From Flavobacteriaceae bacterium (lineage in GTDB: Bacteria; Bacteroidota; Bacteroidia; Flavobacteriales; Flavobacteriaceae): DNA of 10,347 bases. Within the stretch, counting starts at the first letter, position 1, and each line of letters opens with the position of its first letter. The stretch covers positions 1 to 10,347 of the forward strand of contig JAUYUF010000320.1 in the NCBI GenBank assembly GCA_030694835.1, written 5' to 3'. Below are positions 5,536 through 10,347 of this stretch, in pieces. The translations under genes and the position numbers were made by a program. The notes under the pieces are model-generated. The model ran no database searches and had not been told where the DNA came from. It saw only the letters and a list, made by a program, of their open reading frames with translations.

Positions 5536-8028
5536 ATGAAAGGATTAAGTACATCAGAAGTAGCAACAAGATTAACATTAAATGGCTTTAATGAACTTCC
5601 ATCGGCAAAACCAAAAAACATCTGGAGAATTGCAAAAGAAGTCATAAAAGAACCAATGTTTCTTTTGTTGATAAGTTGCGGATCACTTTATATCACATTA
5701 GGAGATTATAAAGAAGGTATTATTCTCTTGTTATCCATTTTAATAATCATCTTTATTACATTCTTTCAATATCAGAAAACCGAAAAATCATTAGAGGCGC
5801 TTAAAAAATTATCATCACCAAGAGCCTTAGTAATTCGCGATGGAATTGAAACACGTATTCCCGGACGTGAAGTTGTATTAGATGACCTCATTATTTTAAA
5901 TGAAGGAGACCGAATTGCTGCAGATGCGGTTATACTAGAATCCATAAATCTTACAGTTGATGAGTCTTTACTTACCGGAGAATCTTTAGCTGTAACTAAA
6001 GATTATTCAAAAGATAAAACTGATATTAATGGATTGGTATTTAGCGGAACACTAGTAATACATGGTAAAGGATTGGCAAAAGTTATTGCTACTGGAATTA
6101 ATACTCAATTTGGGAAAATAGGAACCTCTCTTCATAAAATTGAAGAAAATGAATCGCGCTTACAAAAAGAAATGAAAATACTGATTAGAAATTTATTAAT
6201 CGCTAGTATTTTTATTAGCGCACTAGTAGTTGTTGCTTTTTATTTATCAAGAGGTCATTTTCTACAATCATTATTAAATGGTTTAGCAGCTTCTATTGCC
6301 ATTTTACCTGAAGAATTTCCTGTAGTTCTTACTGTATTTCTTGCAATTGGAGCATGGAGACTTTCTAAAATCAATGTTTTAACAAGAAAGCCATCGGCTA
6401 TTGAATCTCTAGGTTCTGCAACCGTTTTATGTAGTGATAAAACGGGAACAATAACTCAAAATAAAATGGAAATTGTTTCATTGTACAATGGTAATCAACT
6501 ATTTAAAAAGAAAGACTTTAATCAAAATAAAACTTTAATAAGGGATGTTTTAATTCCTGCATATTTAGCTTCCCAAAAACAACCAACTGACTCTATGGAA
6601 AAAGCTATTCTCAAGAGTTTTCAACAGTTAAAAATAGATACAGATTCTAATTATAAGTTTATCAAAGAATATCCTTTAAGTAATAATTTATTTGCCATGA
6701 CAAGAATCATGGAGAAAATTTCTGACAGAGCAATCATTGTTTCAACTAAAGGAGCTCCTGAAACCATTTTTGCTTTATGTAAAATGACAAAGCAAGAAAC
6801 ATCAAAACATTTAACTATTGTACAACAAATGGCAGAACAAGGTTATCGAGTTATTGGTGTTGCTACTTCAACTCTTCACAATAATATATTCCCTGAAAAT
6901 CAACAAGATTTTGATTTTAATTTTGTTGGTTTAATTGGATTTGAAGATCCTATTAGACCAGAAGTACCAAAAGCTATACAAGAATGTAAAGAAGCTGGTA
7001 TTAAAGTAATCATCATTACAGGAGATTATGCTATTACAGCCAAAAGTATTGCAAAACAAATTGGTTTAACTGGTGATGAAAAAATTATTACGGGTGACGA
7101 ATTAGACAAAATGAGTGACGAGGAACTAAGCGTAAGAATTAAAAACACCGTTATTTTTGCTCGTGCAGTTCCAGATCATAAACTAAGAATAGTTCAGGCT
7201 TTAAAAGCGAACAATGAAATTGTAGCTATGACAGGTGATGGTGTAAATGATGCACCATCTTTAAAAGCTTCACATATTGGTATTGCTATGGGAAATAAAG
7301 GTACAGATGTGGCAAGAGAAGCATCATCACTTGTATTATTGGATGATAATTTTGCCTCTATTGTAGCAGCTATTAGATCTGGAAGAAGAATATTTGATAA
7401 TTTACAAAAAGCAATGTCATATATTATGGCAATTCATATTCCCATTATTGGTCTAACACTTTTACCGGCATTTATTCCTTCACTTCCTATTTTATTAATG
7501 CCATTACATATTGTATTTATGGAATTAATTATTGACCCATCTTGTTCTATCGCATTTGAATATGAACAAGAAGAAAAAGGAATTATGAAACGTGCTCCAA
7601 GAGATCCTAACGAACAATTTTTTGGAGGAAAAAAAATACTTTACAGTGTTTTTCAAGGTTTACTTCTATTAATAATGGTAGCAGTAGTTTACTTTATTAC
7701 AATTGATGAAGGTCATAGTGATGGTGAGGTTAGAGCGATTACTTTTTCATCATTAATAATCGGCAATATTTTTTTAATTCTCAATAATTTATCAAATACC
7801 AGAAGTCTTTATTCAACCATTATGGAAAAAAATATTGCTGTAATTATTATTCTTTCCTCTTCTTTTTTGATGCTACTTTTGATTATTTCAATACCTTATT
7901 TGCAACAAATTTTTAAATTTGAATTTCCTGAATATCAACACTTCTTAACTTCAATTATAGGTGCATTTATATTGCTTATCATTTTGGAAATTTTTAAATT
8001 TATAAAAAATAAAATTTCAATCGAGTAA
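5536..8028 (+). CDS. P-type cation-transporting ATPase (P2, calcium-pump-like)
   Basis: This is an integral membrane pump that uses ATP, through an aspartyl-phosphate intermediate, to move cations across the inner membrane. The 830 residues carry the full set of motifs: a short N-terminal cation-ATPase domain (3-21), TGES (147-150) in the actuator domain, the M4 motif PEEFP (258-262), the phosphorylation site DKTGT with Asp301, the nucleotide-binding KGAPE (405-409), TGD (495-497) and GDGVNDAP (567-574). About ten membrane segments are visible, near 40-55, 61-78, 216-237, 245-272, 623-645, 652-672, 701-721, 735-752, 765-787 and 803-824. The layout is that of P2 calcium pumps, with no N-terminal heavy-metal domain. 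Several ion-site residues differ from the animal calcium pump: M4 has PEEFP, the M5 positions hold His634 and Ile637, and M6 has Glu663 and Asp667. The transported ion is therefore uncertain. The gene stands alone and converges with pxpC, and no clear terminator was seen in the 57 bases between them. Confidence 0.9.
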   Translation: MKGLSTSEVATRLTLNGFNELPSAKPKNIWRIAKEVIKEPMFLLLISCGSLYITLGDYKEGIILLLSILIIIFITFFQYQKTEKSLEALKKLSSPRALVIRDGIETRIPGREVVLDDLIILNEGDRIAADAVILESINLTVDESLLTGESLAVTKDYSKDKTDINGLVFSGTLVIHGKGLAKVIATGINTQFGKIGTSLHKIEENESRLQKEMKILIRNLLIASIFISALVVVAFYLSRGHFLQSLLNGLAASIAILPEEFPVVLTVFLAIGAWRLSKINVLTRKPSAIESLGSATVLCSDKTGTITQNKMEIVSLYNGNQLFKKKDFNQNKTLIRDVLIPAYLASQKQPTDSMEKAILKSFQQLKIDTDSNYKFIKEYPLSNNLFAMTRIMEKISDRAIIVSTKGAPETIFALCKMTKQETSKHLTIVQQMAEQGYRVIGVATSTLHNNIFPENQQDFDFNFVGLIGFEDPIRPEVPKAIQECKEAGIKVIIITGDYAITAKSIAKQIGLTGDEKIITGDELDKMSDEELSVRIKNTVIFARAVPDHKLRIVQALKANNEIVAMTGDGVNDAPSLKASHIGIAMGNKGTDVAREASSLVLLDDNFASIVAAIRSGRRIFDNLQKAMSYIMAIHIPIIGLTLLPAFIPSLPILLMPLHIVFMELIIDPSCSIAFEYEQEEKGIMKRAPRDPNEQFFGGKKILYSVFQGLLLLIMVAVVYFITIDEGHSDGEVRAITFSSLIIGNIFLILNNLSNTRSLYSTIMEKNIAVIIILSSSFLMLLLIISIPYLQQIFKFEFPEYQHFLTSIIGAFILLIILEIFKFIKNKISIE

Positions 8029-8085
8029 TTATTATCGATTAAAAACATCTAGCTTCTTTACGCTTGTGATTAATTCCAAAAACAA

Positions 8086-8931
8086 TTACAACAGTTTGAA
8101 GCTGAAAATATCTCCTGTCTTTTTTTGTGCCATAATAGCAATTGACTTTTCTGATAATTGAAAAACACGAGGATATCCACCAGTAGTTGGAGCATCTTTC
8201 ATTAATATAATTAATTGACCCGAAGGAGTTAGTTGAACGGTTCCCGGAATTACTGGACTTGTAATGATGGATTTATTATGAGTTACTTTAACCTCTTCCA
8301 ATCGATAACCCATTCTATTAATTTTATTTGAAATTGAGTTCATTTCAGAAAGTAATTTCTCTTGTTCATACGAAGTAAATAATTCGAACTCAGGACCTTT
8401 AAAAACCTCAATTGTTGTAGTTTCAAAAAATTGATTTTTAGGGTTTATTGTTGGATAATTTAAATTACTAGAAGTTTTCTCTTCATCGTATTCAATTATA
8501 TCACTTTTTTGTAAAAATCCTTTTGAAGTTATTCCATCATAAAACGATCTACTTTTTAAAATATATGCTGATTTAAAACCTCCTTTTACTCCTAAATAAC
8601 AACGTAATCCTTTAGTTAATTTTCCAAAAGTTAGTATATCACCGCTCTTGATTTGATACAATTTATAATTTATAATATCCTTATTATTAAGTTTAGGAGT
8701 CATTTCTGCACCTGTAATAATAATAGTTGTTGAGTGGGTAAATTCTAATGAAGGCCCAAACATGGTGATCTCTAATACAGCATCATTTTTATCATTATTT
8801 AATAAAGCATTAGCAAAACCTGCAGAAATACTATCCATTGCTCCACTTACTGGAACTCCAATATTTCTATACCCAAATCTACCAAGATCTTGAACAGAAG
8901 TATGTATACCAGGTTGCAATACTTTAATCAT
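8086..8931 (-). CDS. pxpC: 5-oxoprolinase subunit C (biotin-dependent carboxyltransferase / KipA family)
   Basis: PxpC is the last gene of the operon and acts with PxpA and PxpB in ATP-dependent hydrolysis of 5-oxoproline to L-glutamate in the cytoplasm, clearing a damage product of glutamine and glutathione metabolism. The 281 residues are near the family's usual size. Conserved stretches are VQDLGRFGYRNIGVPVSGAM (13-32), YLGVKGG (112-118), RMGYRL (206-211), and the block from VIPGTVQ (227-233) to TTGGYPR (249-255). The family shares its fold with the carboxyltransferase part of urea amidolyase and with KipA, the Bacillus KipI antagonist; next to pxpA the oxoprolinase role is the best reading. 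Its ATG overlaps the pxpB stop by one base (TAATG), a sign of translational coupling. No terminator was recognised between its stop and the ATPase gene. Confidence 0.92.
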   Translation of the reverse strand: MIKVLQPGIHTSVQDLGRFGYRNIGVPVSGAMDSISAGFANALLNNDKNDAVLEITMFGPSLEFTHSTTIIITGAEMTPKLNNKDIINYKLYQIKSGDILTFGKLTKGLRCYLGVKGGFKSAYILKSRSFYDGITSKGFLQKSDIIEYDEEKTSSNLNYPTINPKNQFFETTTIEVFKGPEFELFTSYEQEKLLSEMNSISNKINRMGYRLEEVKVTHNKSIITSPVIPGTVQLTPSGQLIILMKDAPTTGGYPRVFQLSEKSIAIMAQKKTGDIFSFKLL

Positions 8932-9668
8932 TATTTTTTACCTTTTTTTAATTCATACATTTCTGCTGAGTAATCAAGTTTTATAAAATCAAATTCATCT
9001 TTAGAAATGGACTTAAATTTAATTTCATCTCCAGGCTTAATCAAACATGGATTATCTTTTTTAATGTCAAACATAGAAATCGGTGTTTTTCCAATAATTT
9101 GCCAGCCACCTGGAGAAGTTTGTGGGTAAATTCCAGTTTGATTTCCACCAATTGCAACTGCGCCTTTGGGAACTTCTAAACGAGGAGTATCTCTTCTTGG
9201 ATGATGTAATTTTTCTGATAATCCTCCTAAATATAAAAAACCAGGTAAAAACCCAATGCCATAAACGGTATAAATAGCATTACTGTGAATGAAGATTATA
9301 TCTGCAATACTTAACTTTTTTTCAACAGACAAAAATGGCAAATCAATTCCAAATTCAATGTCATAACACACTGGAATTTCCCAAATAGTTTTAGTTTTTT
9401 CAAATATATCAACTCCAGAATAGCTTTCTTCATATATCAACTGTAATTCATTTTTAAAATCAATAAATTTTATTTCACTTGATTTATATATGATTAACAA
9501 TGAACTATATATAAAGTTTAGTTCTATAATTTTTTTCCATTTTTTAGCTTCAATCTTTGATGTGAACAAACGAATATCATTCAATATCTCTTTTGAGATT
9601 TGTTGAGGCCATTCAACTAAAATAGCGGATTCTCCTAGTGGCTTGTACGTCAATTGAAATGTTTTCAA
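8931..9668 (-). CDS. pxpB: 5-oxoprolinase subunit B (KipI / YbgJ family)
   Basis: PxpB pairs with PxpC and, with PxpA, hydrolyses 5-oxoproline to glutamate using ATP. The 245 residues show the family core: GFLPGFLYL (139-147), HHPRRDTPR (155-163), VPKGAVAIGG (166-175), TGIYPQTSPGGW (178-189) and GKTPISMFD (193-201). The N-terminus, YKPLGESAILVEW (8-20), is also typical, so the start must lie very near. The only candidates are TTG at 9668-9666 and the ATT codon just before it; the next in-frame ATG is at codon 199, deep in the core. I take TTG. It begins three bases after the pxpA stop and in the same frame, so translation probably restarts after pxpA termination. The part from about 35 to 135 is lysine- and isoleucine-rich and poorly conserved, as is common in this family. 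Confidence 0.9.
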   Translation of the reverse strand: MKTFQLTYKPLGESAILVEWPQQISKEILNDIRLFTSKIEAKKWKKIIELNFIYSSLLIIYKSSEIKFIDFKNELQLIYEESYSGVDIFEKTKTIWEIPVCYDIEFGIDLPFLSVEKKLSIADIIFIHSNAIYTVYGIGFLPGFLYLGGLSEKLHHPRRDTPRLEVPKGAVAIGGNQTGIYPQTSPGGWQIIGKTPISMFDIKKDNPCLIKPGDEIKFKSISKDEFDFIKLDYSAEMYELKKGKK

Positions 9669-9674
9669 AATCTA
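9665..9674 (-). promoter_or_regulatory. pxpA/pxpB junction: TAG stop, one codon, TTG start in the same frame
   Basis: Read on the minus strand this is TAG ATT TTG A. The pxpA stop and the pxpB start are in the same frame, separated by one codon. Start selection for pxpB depends on this site, because no ATG is available near the conserved N-terminus. It suggests termination-reinitiation; occasional read-through of TAG would yield a PxpA-PxpB fusion. Confidence 0.6.
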
Positions 9675-10347
9675 ATTCATAAATTTTTGATGAAGATTTC
9701 TAACGATTTCTACAGCATTTTTAGTATCGGAATGTACACAAAAAGTAGTTGCTTTTATAACAATTTTCTTACCTGTAATTGAAGTTACAAATCCATTGTT
9801 CAATATCTCAAAAACGTGTTTTATAATAACATCAATGTTGGAAATAACAGCATCTTTTTTATCACGAGAAACCAAACTCAAATCATCATTATAATTTCTA
9901 TCAGCAAAAGCTTCATAAATAATATTGAACCCTTCTTGTAAAGCACATTTTTCAATCTCAGAATTAAAAGGAACAAATAATTTCAGTTCCTTTTTATAAG
10001 GTAAAATGATGTTTAGAAATTGCATTGACAACTCTTTGTTTTTAACTAAATCATTGTAAAGTGCACCGTGTGGTTTTATGTGATATAACTTTGACCCTTT
10101 ATCTTCAACAATTTTTTTTAAAGAATTAATCTGGTTTTGAATGGATGTTTTTAAATCACTAAATTCAAGATTCATTGATTTTCTCCCAAAATTTTCTCTA
10201 TCGGGATAGGAAGGATGAGCTCCAATTTTAACCTGATGTTTAATGGCTATTTCAGCTACAAAATTCATTGATTTATCGTCGCCAGCATGACCTCCACAAG
10301 CAATATTACAAGATTGAATATAAGGAATTAATTGAGGTTCATTATTT
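9672..10347 (-). CDS. pxpA: 5-oxoprolinase subunit A (LamB/YcsF family), N-terminus beyond the right edge
   Basis: PxpA is the subunit of the 5-oxoprolinase complex that belongs to the LamB/YcsF family. The visible 224 codons hold ACGGHAGDD, translated from the bases up to 10347, then KIGAHPSYPDRENFGR, HIKPHGALYN, EAFADRNY and FCVHSDT; these are the family's conserved metal- and substrate-site stretches. Family members are about 245-250 residues long, so roughly 20 N-terminal residues are missing. The Met at 10268 is internal: in-frame family sequence continues upstream of it to the edge of the window without a stop. The gene is followed by pxpB after a TAG stop and three bases. Together with pxpC this makes a complete operon in the order A-B-C, with its promoter outside the window. 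Confidence 0.93.
   Translation of the reverse strand, partial: NNEPQLIPYIQSCNIACGGHAGDDKSMNFVAEIAIKHQVKIGAHPSYPDRENFGRKSMNLEFSDLKTSIQNQINSLKKIVEDKGSKLYHIKPHGALYNDLVKNKELSMQFLNIILPYKKELKLFVPFNSEIEKCALQEGFNIIYEAFADRNYNDDLSLVSRDKKDAVISNIDVIIKHVFEILNNGFVTSITGKKIVIKATTFCVHSDTKNAVEIVRNLHQKFMN

Noticed and set aside
8029..8085. Possible bidirectional terminator between the ATPase gene and pxpC
   Set aside because: No stem of useful length with a T-run was found on either strand.
10268..10268. Met codon at 10268 as the start of pxpA
   Set aside because: The frame upstream encodes the conserved ACGGHAGDD stretch, so the true start is beyond the window.

Overview
The window looks like ordinary chromosomal DNA from an AT-rich Bacteroidota, most likely a member of the Flavobacteriia. 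The support is strongly A/T-biased coding and intergenic sequence, no Shine-Dalgarno sequences in front of the genes, and -7 boxes of the TAnnTTTG type typical of this phylum upstream of several genes. I cannot name the genus from sequence alone. No transposase, phage gene, CRISPR array, tRNA or rRNA was seen.

Layout. (1) Positions 1-392, minus strand: the first 130 codons of a DEAD-box RNA helicase of RhlE type, which runs off the left edge. (2) Positions 784-3161, plus strand: a two-gene operon for an NfnAB/SudAB-type flavin and iron-sulfur oxidoreductase, closed by a perfect 13-bp terminator hairpin at 3189-3218. (3) Positions 3222-3360: a non-coding segment that folds on the plus strand into an interrupted long hairpin ending in a T-run. 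It is a candidate small RNA whose shape resembles 6S RNA. (4) Positions 3506-5203, plus strand: a long, divergent acyl-CoA dehydrogenase with its own promoter and terminator. (5) Positions 5536-8028, plus strand: a P2-type cation-transporting P-type ATPase with unusual ion-site residues, preceded by a palindrome-rich leader. (6) Positions 8086-10347, minus strand: a tightly coupled pxpA-pxpB-pxpC operon for 5-oxoprolinase, converging on the ATPase. pxpA is cut by the right edge.

How the parts work together. NfnA and NfnB should form one soluble complex that moves electrons between NAD(H), NADP(H) and ferredoxin. PxpA, PxpB and PxpC together hydrolyse 5-oxoproline (pyroglutamate) to glutamate at the cost of ATP. 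The helicase, acyl-CoA dehydrogenase and ATPase are separate transcription units with no evident link to these pathways. The most interesting items are the candidate structured RNA, the ion-site substitutions in the ATPase, and the one-stop-codon junction between pxpA and pxpB, where pxpB starts with TTG in the same reading frame. I did not find a clearly new multi-gene system.
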